A DNA stretch of 64,000 bases from JAIEPM01 sp964546815 (GTDB lineage: Bacteria; Cyanobacteriota; Vampirovibrionia; Obscuribacterales; Obscuribacteraceae), in the NCBI GenBank assembly GCA_964546815.1, contig CAZJLR010000029.1, forward strand, positions 8,173 to 72,172. Direction: 5' to 3'. Numbering within the stretch: the stretch's first letter is position 1; every line of letters begins with the position of its first letter. Shown piece by piece: positions 41,646 to 50,825 of this stretch. The translations under genes and the position numbers were made by a program. Below the pieces are notes generated by a model. It ran no database searches and was not told the DNA's origin. It worked only from the letters and a program-made list of their open reading frames with translations.

Positions 41646-42464
41646 CTAAACAGCAATCGGGAATTTTATAAATGGATGAGGATCGTAATTTAGTAGCTGG
41701 AAGTCTTCAAACTTGAGGTCGAAGATTGGCTTCTTAGCAATTTCAACTCTTGGAAGTGGGCGTGAATCGCGCTCAAGCTGCTTTTTCAATCCATCCACAT
41801 GATTCAAATAAATGTGTGCATCGCCGATTGTGTGGGTGAATATGCCAGGTTGAAGATTGCACTCGTTTGCAATCATTATCATCAACAATGAATAGCTGGC
41901 AATGTTGAAAGGCACGCCCAGAGCCATGTCTGCCGATCGCTGATAAAGCTGGCAATCGAGCCTTCCATTAATCACGTAAAACTGAAAGAGCAGATGGCAG
42001 GGCGGCAAAGCCATCTTGTCGAGGTCTGCAACGTTCCAGGCATTGACTATGAGGCGCCTGGAATTTGGGTTTGACTTGATTTCATTCAACAAGTTTTGAA
42101 TTTGATCTACATGCTCGCGCCTGTATAAATCGCTTCCTTCCTCAATCGGCACATATTTTGGCCATTTGCGCCATTGAAATCCATAAATAGGACCAAGGTC
42201 TCCATCTTCTCTGGCCCAGGCATCCCAGATGGGAGTGTGCTGAGTGAGGTCATCATTTATGTTTGTCGACCCGCGCAAAAACCAGATGAGCTCTCGCACA
42301 ACGGCTGAAAACAGCACTTTCTTAGTTGTGATAAGTGGAAAGCCTTCTCGCAAATCATACTTGGCTTGCATGCCGAAAAGAGACACAGTGCCAGTGCCTG
42401 TGCGGTCTTCGCGTTTTTCACCATGCTCAAGAATCTGCTGTATCTGATTGTGATACTGCTCCAT
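41646..42464 (-). CDS. thyA: Thymidylate synthase ThyA
   Basis: Methylates dUMP to dTMP with methylene-tetrahydrofolate. The catalytic Cys is in ALPPCHLLFQFYV; DRTGTGTVSLFG, RELIWFLRGSTN and IPFNIASYSLL-type regions are present (VPFNIASYSLLMIMIA). I choose the ATG at 42464 because AGAGG precedes it; the in-frame upstream start has none. 272 aa, standard length. First gene of thyA-folA-cytochrome c-aat. Confidence 0.96.
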   Translation of the reverse strand: MEQYHNQIQQILEHGEKREDRTGTGTVSLFGMQAKYDLREGFPLITTKKVLFSAVVRELIWFLRGSTNINDDLTQHTPIWDAWAREDGDLGPIYGFQWRKWPKYVPIEEGSDLYRREHVDQIQNLLNEIKSNPNSRRLIVNAWNVADLDKMALPPCHLLFQFYVINGRLDCQLYQRSADMALGVPFNIASYSLLMIMIANECNLQPGIFTHTIGDAHIYLNHVDGLKKQLERDSRPLPRVEIAKKPIFDLKFEDFQLLNYDPHPFIKFPIAV

Positions 42465-42687
42465 AGATACCTCTGCGCAATCGGTCCTCTTTAAAAATAC
42501 AGATTCCAACCATAAAAGCGCAAGACTGAACGGCGCATATGCTGGCTATATAGCGCCTGATTAGAGGCTGATTTGCGAGAATTTAGAAATTTTGTCAAGC
42601 GCCTTATTGAAAAACTATAAAACTCCCGGCTTATGCGGCATTTCGGTTGGATAATGAAACCCGCTCATCATATTGGGAGAAATTCAT

Positions 42688-44280
42688 ATGCCGACCACTT
42701 TGCCCAAAGAAACAGTTAAAGGCAACCTGACCGAATACAAACCAGAGTCATTCACCGACTTTTCCTTGCCGGAAAACGAGAAAGCCATAAAGGAAGCCCT
42801 GAAAACTGTCGAAGCTCAACTTGGTCGTCAATATCCGCTGGTTATAAACGGCGAACATATCGAAACCAGCGAACAGCTTGTTTCAACCAATCCAAGCCGC
42901 CCGGCTCAAGTAATCGGTAACTTCTCCAAAGCTACAAAAGATCACGCTGACAAAGCTATGACAGCCGCTCTTGCTGCTTTCGAAACATGGAAAAAAGTAG
43001 CTCCTGAAGAAAGAGCAGAATATTTGTTCAAAGCAGCCAAAATCATGAAGACCAGAAGGCACGAGCTTTCTGCCTGGCTCATTTTGGAAATCGGCAAAAA
43101 CTGGGCTGAAGCCGATGCTGACGTAGCTGAAGCAATCGACTTCTGCGAATATTATGGACGCGAAATGCTGCGCCTTGCTAACCCGGCGCCACTTACACCA
43201 ATGGCAGGCGAAGCAAACAAGCTTTCGTACATCCCATTGGGCGTTGGTCTTGTGATTCCACCATGGAATTTCCCGCTTGCCATTTTGGTCGGCATGACCA
43301 CAGCATCAATCGTTGCCGGCAACACAGTTATCTTGAAACCATCAAGCGACACACCAGGCATCGCATTCCAATTCATCAAAATTTTGGAAGAAGTAGGCTT
43401 GCCGAAGGGCGTTGTAAACTTCGTACCAGGTCCTGGCGCATCGGTAGGCGACTATCTTGTTGCACATCCAAAAACTCGCTTCATCGCCTTCACAGGCTCG
43501 AAAGAAGTCGGTTTGCACATCAATGAACTTGCAGCAAAAACACACCCTGGTCAAATCTGGATCAAGCGTGTTGTAGCTGAAATGGGCGGCAAAGACGGCA
43601 TCGTTGTAGATGCTGATGCCAACCTTGATGAAGCAGCAGAAGGCATTGTTGCTGCAGCTTTCGGCTTCGGCGGTCAAAAGTGCTCAGCTTGCTCAAGAGC
43701 AATTTTGCACAAAGACATTTACGATGCGCTGCTTGAAAAAATTGTAGAGCGCACCAAGAAGCTTGTTGTCGGCAAGCCTGAAGAAAAATCAACTTCATTT
43801 GGACCAGTCGCTTCCAAGTCTGCCTACGAAGGCATTCTCAAATACATCGAAATCGGCAAAGGCGAAGGCCGTTTGATGACCGGCGGCAAGGCACACGAAA
43901 ATCCAGACAACGGATTTTTCATCGAGCCCACCATCATCGCTGACATCAAGCCAGAAGCACGCATTTCACTGGAAGAAATTTTTGGACCAGTGCTTGCAGT
44001 AATCAAAGCCGATAGCTGGGATCACGCAATGCAAATTGCCAACAACACCGAATTCGGCTTAACCGGCGCAGTCTACACAAACAACAAACAGCACCTCGAA
44101 GAAGCAAGAGAAAATTTCCACGTCGGAAATCTCTACCTCAACCGTAAGTGCACCGGAGCCATCGTCGGAGTCCACCCATTCGGCGGCTTCAACATGAGCG
44201 GCACCGACTCCAAAGCAGGCGGACCAGACTACTTGCTCTTGTTTTCACAAGCCAAAGTAGTTAGCGAAAAAATCAAATAG
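42688..44280 (+). CDS. rocA: 1-pyrroline-5-carboxylate dehydrogenase (aldehyde dehydrogenase family)
   Basis: A 530-aa aldehyde dehydrogenase closest in pattern to RocA/PruA-type P5C dehydrogenases, which oxidise glutamate semialdehyde to glutamate in proline catabolism. Visible are PPWNFPLAILVGM, the nucleotide-binding FTGSKEVG, active-site FGFGGQKCSACSRA (catalytic Cys) and the general-base Glu in VVAEMGGKDGI. The C-terminal PFGGFNMSGTDSKAGGPDYLLLF is typical of P5C dehydrogenases. The start is ATG with GGGAGA; the upstream TTG is part of that site. No PutA domain or proline dehydrogenase gene is adjacent. Confidence 0.9.
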   Translation: MPTTLPKETVKGNLTEYKPESFTDFSLPENEKAIKEALKTVEAQLGRQYPLVINGEHIETSEQLVSTNPSRPAQVIGNFSKATKDHADKAMTAALAAFETWKKVAPEERAEYLFKAAKIMKTRRHELSAWLILEIGKNWAEADADVAEAIDFCEYYGREMLRLANPAPLTPMAGEANKLSYIPLGVGLVIPPWNFPLAILVGMTTASIVAGNTVILKPSSDTPGIAFQFIKILEEVGLPKGVVNFVPGPGASVGDYLVAHPKTRFIAFTGSKEVGLHINELAAKTHPGQIWIKRVVAEMGGKDGIVVDADANLDEAAEGIVAAAFGFGGQKCSACSRAILHKDIYDALLEKIVERTKKLVVGKPEEKSTSFGPVASKSAYEGILKYIEIGKGEGRLMTGGKAHENPDNGFFIEPTIIADIKPEARISLEEIFGPVLAVIKADSWDHAMQIANNTEFGLTGAVYTNNKQHLEEARENFHVGNLYLNRKCTGAIVGVHPFGGFNMSGTDSKAGGPDYLLLFSQAKVVSEKIK

Positions 44281-44301
44281 ACTCAAAAGTCTAAATTTGC
44301 T

Positions 44302-44338
44302 CAGGGGTGATATGAAAATATCACCCCTGTTTTTTGCC
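44302..44338 (+). terminator. Rho-independent terminator after rocA
   Basis: A perfect 12-bp stem CAGGGGTGATAT / ATATCACCCCTG with a GAAA loop followed by TTTTTT. Confidence 0.97.
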
Positions 44339-44355
44339 TATAAAAATTGCAATTG

Positions 44356-44578
44356 TACGGGCGACGCATGGGATACTGCTGGCGAACTAAAATGGAGCCG
44401 AATCAAGTTCGATGATATGAGCTTAGAGCGTTCCACCTGGGGGCGCAGGCATCCTTGCCTGCTTCTTCGCCAATAGCTTTCCGAAGCAGGCTGGAAGCCT
44501 GCGCCCCCAGGGCTAACGCACTTCAAGCTGGATTTATCCAATCGAGTTCGCCAGCAGTATCCATGGCATCGCCCCTAC
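44356..44578. repeat. Type B MITE-like element, copy 2
   Basis: 223 bp running from GTACGGGCGACGCATGGGAT.. to ..CCATGGCATCGCCCCTAC. Inverted ends include GGATACTGCTGGCGAACT versus AGTTCGCCAGCAGTATCC, an 18-bp perfect match. The central hairpin 44437-44510 has arms starting CTGGGGGCGCAGGC. It is in opposite orientation to copy 1 at 20697, and its left 50 bases recur at 63950-64000. Confidence 0.92.
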
Positions 44579-44614
44579 AAGTTAAGAAGACGCATGGTGG
44601 GTGCCCCCGGGAGT

Positions 44615-45706
44615 TCAGAGGATAGTACTGCTGATGGTGGCATGGTGTTTGCGGAATTTTCGATTGAAAGCAACTCCAAGTGCAGTTCCTGCCCAGACGC
44701 TGAAGGTCATGAAAAGCAAAACTGCAATGCTCGAAACAAGCTTGGCGGTGAGTTCTGCCATATTACTTGCGCTTATGTCGAAGTCGGGTTGAAGTAGTCC
44801 GCCCACACTTGCAAAATATCTTGCAAGAGCCGAAGTTCCCAACAAATGGGCTGCGGCGAGCATTAACGCATTTCCTATAGTGTATAGCCCGACAAGTACC
44901 AACACTGGCACCTGCACAACTGCAGTAAGACCGAGCGCTGAGGCAAAACGCCGGGTGCCCGAAAACATAGCCGTTAGAAAGCAAGGCAAAAACACAAGCA
45001 TTGCCACATAGGCAAAATTCAGCAACAAGGCTGCAAACTCCGGGCGCTCGGGCACAGCGCCATTAACATCGACAATTACAAACTCATAAATTAACGCCAG
45101 CGCTGCGGGCAGAAAGCAAACGGTAAACCATTTGGTGGCAGAGAATTTCCGCGGCAGCGAATTTCTTATTGAAGCAAGTGCGGCGCCGGCATATTGCATT
45201 GCTCCCAAAAGCGCAATCGAAAACAAGCCAACGCCAATTCCGATTGCACCGGGCAAAACATTGGACATACCAAGCAAAATTAGGAAAGCAAATCCTACGA
45301 AGGTGCAGATGTTCCAAACTTTGCGTTTGGGAAAGCACCACGCGCTCCAAAACAATGGAAATGCCACAACGATGAAAGCACCCAACAGAGTATCCTGCGG
45401 CCCGCAGTGATACATGACCCTGTCATACAACTGCCCCAATCCCAATGACGAAATATTCCCGGCAAAATCAGCGGCATTAGCAACAAGGCAGACTTGCCCG
45501 GCGATGATGCTCATTGTCGTCACGCACATCATCATGAATGCGCCCAATTTACCAAGCGCACCAGTCGGCTTTGTTTCCACAACTGGCTTCACCAGTTCTT
45601 TGTCACCAACAGCATGACAGGCAGGCAGCCACTCAGATTCATCGGCAGTCGGGTCTGCAATCACCTTAGTGAAGACATGTTCTTTCGTCTTAAAGCGAAA
45701 ATCCAT
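44615..45706 (-). CDS. Multi-spanning membrane protein, unknown function
   Basis: 363 aa from the ATG codon cluster near 45706 (GGAGTC upstream). A soluble N-terminus of about 50 residues is followed by about seven TM helices with polar loops (GAFMMMCVTTMSIIAG, TLLGAFIVVAFPLFWSAW, ICTFVGFAFLILLG, GVGLFSIALLGAM and others). The topology is Yip1-like, but no diagnostic motif is seen and the family is not recognised. The stop codon lies 37 bases from a type B repeat. It has no operon partners. Confidence 0.7.
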   Translation of the reverse strand: MDFRFKTKEHVFTKVIADPTADESEWLPACHAVGDKELVKPVVETKPTGALGKLGAFMMMCVTTMSIIAGQVCLVANAADFAGNISSLGLGQLYDRVMYHCGPQDTLLGAFIVVAFPLFWSAWCFPKRKVWNICTFVGFAFLILLGMSNVLPGAIGIGVGLFSIALLGAMQYAGAALASIRNSLPRKFSATKWFTVCFLPAALALIYEFVIVDVNGAVPERPEFAALLLNFAYVAMLVFLPCFLTAMFSGTRRFASALGLTAVVQVPVLVLVGLYTIGNALMLAAAHLLGTSALARYFASVGGLLQPDFDISASNMAELTAKLVSSIAVLLFMTFSVWAGTALGVAFNRKFRKHHATISSTIL

Positions 45707-45724
45707 CATGACTCCAATTGCCAA

Positions 45725-46016
45725 AGCACATAGCCCTTATTCATTTATATCAAATGAATGCTTGACCAGCGATTATGCCCTTTCTCTTTGAAACCATGCC
45801 CCAAAAATCGTATTTCTACGTAGCCAAACTGTCGATTTATGCAGCCTCCTACGTATAAACCGCCAGTTGCGACATGAATATTTCACAACTTAAAAGGTAG
45901 TATATGTGCATCGGGGTTGAACGGAAAATTTATGGGCTGCTTACAAGGGAGACGGCATCTAATGTCGGATCGGTCTTCTTTGGCTATTCCTGGCTATTTA
46001 GGGAGAGAAGCAAGCT
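45725..46016. other. Divergent intergenic region
   Basis: About 290 bases between a minus-strand and a plus-strand gene. AAAAGGTAGTATATGTG near 45891-45907 could be part of a plus-strand promoter. A frame starting at 45904 overlaps the real gene out of frame and is rejected. Confidence 0.35.
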
Positions 46017-47471
46017 ATGCCAGATTCTATGGATTGTTGCCCGTCTGTGTCTGTTGAGAGTGCCAGTTTTTCAAGCCCCTGCATCAGCAGTGCTTGCTGG
46101 TCGCCATGCGAAACATCTGTTTGCTCACCATCTAGCTCATCTAGCTATGACTCAGGCATTGTGCGCGCATCATCATCCTCTTCACTAGATTTCAGCACGC
46201 ACAACTTATACGGCTCAGCCGTCGAGAACACCGCACGCGCCACCAATATGGACTCACGCAAGAGTGCCAGCGACCTGGTCGCAGAAGGCGCATTCGTTCA
46301 GTCAAACAAAGCACCACGCTTAGACCAGAACGTCTCAATTCCTGGGGAACAACCAAAAATTGTTGTAACTAAAGACGCAAGTGTCACACCAGACTACATT
46401 GTTCGCAAAGACGGCAACATTGAAGTGGTGGGCAACCCAGATGCTGGCGACAAGCCACATTCTTTATATAGAGTCCAGGTTGAAGAAGGAGCAGACGCCA
46501 AAACTACCGAAGCACTTGTATCGTACTTGAATGACAGAATTCACCAGAAAGATGCCAGCGCCGGTATCAGCCTCGCTGCAGATCCTGGATTGGTATCAGA
46601 CGAAGTCGCAAGCCGCTTCAACAAGCAAGCAGACTCATCGCCAGATCAAAAGCAAAACGAAAATCCAGATGAGCAAACTCCTCCAGCCGATGACTCGTCA
46701 CCCAATTGCCCAGGCGGCGGTGGTGGTGGCGGCGGCGGATGCGATAACAGCCCATCGCCGCAAGACGACACAACGCCGGAAGACTCAACTCCGCCATCAG
46801 ATCAAACTCCAGATGCGCCACCACAACCTGATGCACCGCAAGTGCTTGGACCTATGGATGGAGTACTGGAAGCTGCTCGCCTGAATAATTGGGACAACAA
46901 CACCAATGGTTCGCTTGGAGCTTATGAAATCAATGCTGGACATTGGTTCTCTAGCTGGCTTGATGCAGACATGATGGAAGAACTTGGTCACCCACCAGAC
47001 TACAGAAAGCTGGGCAAGATTCTAGCAAAACACAAAAATGATCCTAAGTTCAAAGCTGCAATGAACGCCAGACTCGGCAACATGAGAGAGCAAGGCGACA
47101 ATGCAGGAGCAGACAAAATCGGTGGATTGTTCGATCGCCTTGGCGACGAAAAGGATCCTACTTTCGCAGAAAACTTCGGCATCTTCTTGAACTCGCAACG
47201 TTCGCAAGCTGAAGGTGGACGCAATGCAACTGGCGAAGAAATGCAGACATTCTTTGACAAAGACCTGCAGAAGGCAATCGCAAGCTCGCGCATGGCAGAC
47301 GTTGCTCATGATGTCGGCGTAAAGATCAAAGACCTCGCGCCAGATCAACAATCCAAAATAGCTCTAGCAGGAGCCCTCGGTCACCCACCAAGCGAAAAGG
47401 AACTTCAAGACTACAACAAATACTTGCAAGTCGTAGCTTCGAAAGTCAAACCAAACAAGCCTGGAGCATAA
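46017..47471 (+). CDS. Cys-rich N-terminus and Gly9-linker protein, unknown function
   Basis: 484 aa. The first 40 residues carry six Cys (positions 7, 8, 22, 27, 31, 36) in a Ser-rich context with no hydrophobic signal sequence. Residues about 200-285 are a disordered Pro/Asp/Gln stretch containing CPG9C, i.e. nine Gly bracketed by two Cys. The C-terminal half (about 290-480) is a helical folded region with GSLGAYEINAGHWFSSW and repeated Asp/Lys helices. The Shine-Dalgarno GGGAGAGAAG is excellent. A shared terminator lies downstream. The layout resembles other large Ser/Pro-rich orphan proteins in this window. No enzymatic motif is recognised. Confidence 0.75.
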   Translation: MPDSMDCCPSVSVESASFSSPCISSACWSPCETSVCSPSSSSSYDSGIVRASSSSSLDFSTHNLYGSAVENTARATNMDSRKSASDLVAEGAFVQSNKAPRLDQNVSIPGEQPKIVVTKDASVTPDYIVRKDGNIEVVGNPDAGDKPHSLYRVQVEEGADAKTTEALVSYLNDRIHQKDASAGISLAADPGLVSDEVASRFNKQADSSPDQKQNENPDEQTPPADDSSPNCPGGGGGGGGGCDNSPSPQDDTTPEDSTPPSDQTPDAPPQPDAPQVLGPMDGVLEAARLNNWDNNTNGSLGAYEINAGHWFSSWLDADMMEELGHPPDYRKLGKILAKHKNDPKFKAAMNARLGNMREQGDNAGADKIGGLFDRLGDEKDPTFAENFGIFLNSQRSQAEGGRNATGEEMQTFFDKDLQKAIASSRMADVAHDVGVKIKDLAPDQQSKIALAGALGHPPSEKELQDYNKYLQVVASKVKPNKPGA

Positions 47472-47490
47472 AACAAATCATCAATAAGAA

Positions 47491-47526
47491 AGAAGGCGAC
47501 GCCACTGGCGCCGCCTTCTTCTTTTG
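47491..47526. terminator. Shared terminator between convergent genes
   Basis: Stem GAAGGCG-A-CGCC / GGCG-C-CGCCTTC with an ACT loop and a T-rich tail (TTCTTTTG) on the plus strand; on the minus strand it is preceded by the dapL stop. Confidence 0.9.
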
Positions 47527-47535
47527 TTTCTCTTC

Positions 47536-48726
47536 TTAGACCTTTGCGGCGTTGCGGTCGAAGCGGATGGAATGTTTTTCCATGCGTTCGAATGCTTCTT
47601 TGATGCGCTCTTTGCTTGTGCAAAGTGAGAGGCGGAAGTAGCCTTCGCCACATGCACCATATGCGGTGCCTGGTGGCACGACGATGCCGGCTTCTTCCAA
47701 CATCAAAGTGCAGAACTCAGCAGAGGTCATGCCGGTTGGCACTGGCAGCCACATGTAGAATGTTGCTTTGATTGGTTCAAGCTTCCAACCCAATTTGCGG
47801 AAACCTTCAACTGCAACATCACGACGTTCTTTATAGATTTTATTGCAACGCTCGATATCATCAGTTGGTCCGTTGAAAGCAGCGATGGCTGCCATTTGAA
47901 CTGCTTTGAAAACGTCGGTGTCAATGTTTGATTTGAGCTGAGCCAGAGCCTTGATTGCATAGGAATTACCGATTGCAAATCCGATTCTCCAGCCGGTCAT
48001 ATTATGTGCTTTAGACAAGCTGTGCAATTCAATTGCAACATCTTTAGCGCCAGGCACTTCAAGCACAGAATGAGGGACATAGCCGTCGTAAGCCATTTCT
48101 GAATAAGCAAGGTCATGCACGAGTAGAATGTCATGCTTGCGAGCAAATGCAACTGCTTTCTCCAAATAAGCCAGGTCGCAAACGCCACCAGTAGGATTGT
48201 TTGGATAATTCAAAAACATGATTTTTGCTTTTTTCGCAACATCTTCTGGAATTGCATCAAGGTCTGCCAGAAAATCGTTTTTAGCGAGAAGCGGCATTGT
48301 GTGCGGAGTTCCACCAGCCAAAATTGTTGATGATTTGTAAACAGGGTAAGCTGGGTCTGGTATCAACGCGATATCGCCGGGATCGATAAATGCAGCAATG
48401 ATGTTGTGAATGCCTTCTTTTGAACCAATCAATGAAGTAGTTTCACCATCAGCAGCAACGTCAATGCCAAAGCGCTTCTTGCACCATGCGGCAGCAGCTT
48501 CACGATATTCTTTTGTGCCACCGAAAGGCGGATAGCGATGATTTAGCGAATTATCCAGAGCATCTTTCATTGCCTGCACAACATGAGCAGGCGTAGGTTG
48601 GTCAGGGTCACCTATGCCCAGATTGATTACATCTACACCTCTGGCGGCAACAACCGCTCTTTTCTTGTCCAATTCGGCAAATACATAAGGAGGTATAGCC
48701 TTCAGTCTGTTCGAAATCTCCATCAT
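47536..48726 (-). CDS. dapL: LL-diaminopimelate aminotransferase (DapL-type)
   Basis: A PLP-dependent class I aminotransferase whose sequence pattern fits DapL, which converts tetrahydrodipicolinate directly to LL-diaminopimelate. Motifs include INLGIGDPDQPTP, NYPNNPTGG, the PLP Lys in SLSKAHNMTGWRIGF, and the arginine in YFRLSLC. 396-397 aa from the ATG pair after GGGGTG; an in-frame upstream start lacks support. DapL is found in plants, cyanobacteria, chlamydiae and some others, consistent with the suggested lineage. Aspartate-type specificity cannot be fully excluded. Confidence 0.85.
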   Translation of the reverse strand: MMEISNRLKAIPPYVFAELDKKRAVVAARGVDVINLGIGDPDQPTPAHVVQAMKDALDNSLNHRYPPFGGTKEYREAAAAWCKKRFGIDVAADGETTSLIGSKEGIHNIIAAFIDPGDIALIPDPAYPVYKSSTILAGGTPHTMPLLAKNDFLADLDAIPEDVAKKAKIMFLNYPNNPTGGVCDLAYLEKAVAFARKHDILLVHDLAYSEMAYDGYVPHSVLEVPGAKDVAIELHSLSKAHNMTGWRIGFAIGNSYAIKALAQLKSNIDTDVFKAVQMAAIAAFNGPTDDIERCNKIYKERRDVAVEGFRKLGWKLEPIKATFYMWLPVPTGMTSAEFCTLMLEEAGIVVPPGTAYGACGEGYFRLSLCTSKERIKEAFERMEKHSIRFDRNAAKV

Positions 48727-48989
48727 CACACCCCAGAAGCAGGTAAAACGGCTTAAATACAGGGGAATTATCGCAGAAGAAGTCGAAGACAAATCAAATT
48801 TGCAGATTTCTGGTTTACATTGAGCAGATATCGATTGGGAAATTCTATAGGCAGCGCGCTTTTAGTGATTAATTTAATCAATAATATGCCTGCGAAAAGC
48901 TGCTTATTTCGCAACCTTTAGAATTCTTACCTTGTGCAATCCGGCTGGGCGCGAGAAGATCTCAAGACGTCTGAAAGGGAAGCAGTTTA

Positions 48990-50753
48990 ATGGCTGGAAG
49001 CTCGGTCCGCATCATTTCTGCATCAACTGACAATAACCCGCTCAAAACCCAGCAGAAAGACCAAAAGTCGAGTGATGCATGGGGCAGGGTTGTGCCGTTT
49101 GCTGTAATTTTTCTACTTGCTTGTGCTCTATTTTTTGCGGAGCTGGGGCGCTTTCCCCTCTTCAATCCAGACGAAGCTTTGTACGCAGAACCAGCCCGAG
49201 AGATGATCGAGCTAGGCAACTGGATTACGACCTATCTAAATTATGTGGTTCGATTCACCAAACCGCCTGTAGCTATCTGGGGACAGGCATTCGGAATTTT
49301 AGCTTTTGGATGCAACGAATTTGCAGTGCGCTTTTTTGGCGCAGCGGCAGGGGCTCTGCTCGTCGCTGCCACATATTGGTTTAGCGAAAAAATACTGGGA
49401 AAACGCGCAGCAATAATTAGTTCGCTCACTTTATGCACCGCGCCACTTTTTGTCGGCACGGCAAGAGAAGCGATAACAGACATGCCATTGAGCCTCTTTC
49501 TGGCTGTGGCAATGTTTAGTTTCTTTACTTCAATCAAACTGCGAAAAACATCATTATTGTGGCTTGCTTACGTTTGCACCGGCATGGCAGTAATGACCAA
49601 AGGCCCTGTCGGAGTGGTCTTGCCTGTCGCAATTCTCGGCGTTTTTCACTTTCTCAAACAAGACTGGAAAGAAGCGCTCAAATTCTACAGACCAATAGTC
49701 GGACTAAGCATTGTCGGGCTCATTGCCCTGCCCTGGTTTGTAGTTGAAATATGGATAACCAAAGGAGCCTATTTCAGAGACTTCATCCTTGTAGAAAATT
49801 TCCAGCGTTTTACAAGCGTGGTTGATTCGCACAAAGGCGCATGGTGGTACCACATAGCAGCAATGATGGGCGGTTTCTTCCCCTGGTCTGTTTTCATTCC
49901 TCAGGCTTTAGTCGGCGGAATGTTGCTCGGTCGTCTCAAAAATTTCTGGAAGAACTCAGGGCCTTTGTCTGTATTGCATGGCTACAAAGGCATGACACTG
50001 GCAGAAGAGCTCGGTCTTTTCTGTGTTTGCTGGACAGTAGTAACAGTGGGCTTTTTCTCAGTCAGTGTGTCGAAACTTTTGCCCTACACTTTGCCCGCAT
50101 TCCCAGCCGTGGCTGTATTGCTGGCACTGGAATTCGACCGCATCATGCGCTCGACCACAGAAAAACGTGCCACTATTCCAATGCTGCTTCTTGCAGTTGT
50201 GTTCGGCGCAGCCATGCTTGTTTTGCCCCACACAGTGACTCACTTACGTGATGCGCCAGAAGTCTTGATTGATATTGCCGAAGCATTCGCAAGTTATGAG
50301 TTAATTTTCACTCTGGCTGCAGCAGCCATCATTAGCCGCAAATTCTTCAGAGTAGGATTTTTGCTTTTCTTGCTGCCGACAATTGCGGGCTTCTTCTTTT
50401 TCGGAAATCGCATTCTCACAGTTCTCAGCCAAACCTGGGAAGGACCGCTACCGGCAATGGCTCGCTATGCCGCCGGCTCAGACTTGCCAATTCTGGTTTA
50501 TGACATGAGAAAGCCTTCTGTGCCCTTTTATACGCACAGACAAGTCATTCAACCATCAACCCCAGAACAACTTGAATCGTTCTTGAAATCGAGCAAAGGC
50601 GCTTACGTTTTGAGCAAATCGAAACGAAACAAGTTTTTCCGCGACCTCGACGGCTGTAAAGTTCTCTATGCGGAAGGAAAATTCATATTAGTCCGATACA
50701 GTCCCAGTGCGGGTCTTGGAAGTCAAAGCGCGCGCAAGTTTGCGTTTCATTGA
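48990..50753 (+). CDS. ArnT-like glycosyltransferase family 39 (PMT-type)
   Basis: A 587-aa integral membrane transferase with about 12 TM helices. GT39/GT83-type enzymes move sugars from polyprenyl phosphates onto lipid A or proteins. The key N-terminal motif FNPDEALYAEPAREM (acidic pair in the first extracytoplasmic loop) and TAREAITDMPLSLF are present. The rest is hydrophobic, followed by a soluble extracytoplasmic tail (about 490-580). The ATG follows AAGGGAAGCAG. It precedes a polyprenyl diphosphate synthase gene by 73 bases, a fitting partner for polyprenyl-linked sugars. Confidence 0.88.
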   Translation: MAGSSVRIISASTDNNPLKTQQKDQKSSDAWGRVVPFAVIFLLACALFFAELGRFPLFNPDEALYAEPAREMIELGNWITTYLNYVVRFTKPPVAIWGQAFGILAFGCNEFAVRFFGAAAGALLVAATYWFSEKILGKRAAIISSLTLCTAPLFVGTAREAITDMPLSLFLAVAMFSFFTSIKLRKTSLLWLAYVCTGMAVMTKGPVGVVLPVAILGVFHFLKQDWKEALKFYRPIVGLSIVGLIALPWFVVEIWITKGAYFRDFILVENFQRFTSVVDSHKGAWWYHIAAMMGGFFPWSVFIPQALVGGMLLGRLKNFWKNSGPLSVLHGYKGMTLAEELGLFCVCWTVVTVGFFSVSVSKLLPYTLPAFPAVAVLLALEFDRIMRSTTEKRATIPMLLLAVVFGAAMLVLPHTVTHLRDAPEVLIDIAEAFASYELIFTLAAAAIISRKFFRVGFLLFLLPTIAGFFFFGNRILTVLSQTWEGPLPAMARYAAGSDLPILVYDMRKPSVPFYTHRQVIQPSTPEQLESFLKSSKGAYVLSKSKRNKFFRDLDGCKVLYAEGKFILVRYSPSAGLGSQSARKFAFH

Positions 50754-50825
50754 AATTGAGGCCATCTTCGTTGACTACTCTGCTACATCTATGAAAAGCT
50801 AGGCGAATTCGAGAATTTACAAACT

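Noticed and set aside
45904..46188. 94-codon plus-strand frame before the Cys-rich protein
   Set aside because: Overlaps the well-supported gene at 46017 out of frame; the latter has the good ribosome-binding site and typical composition.
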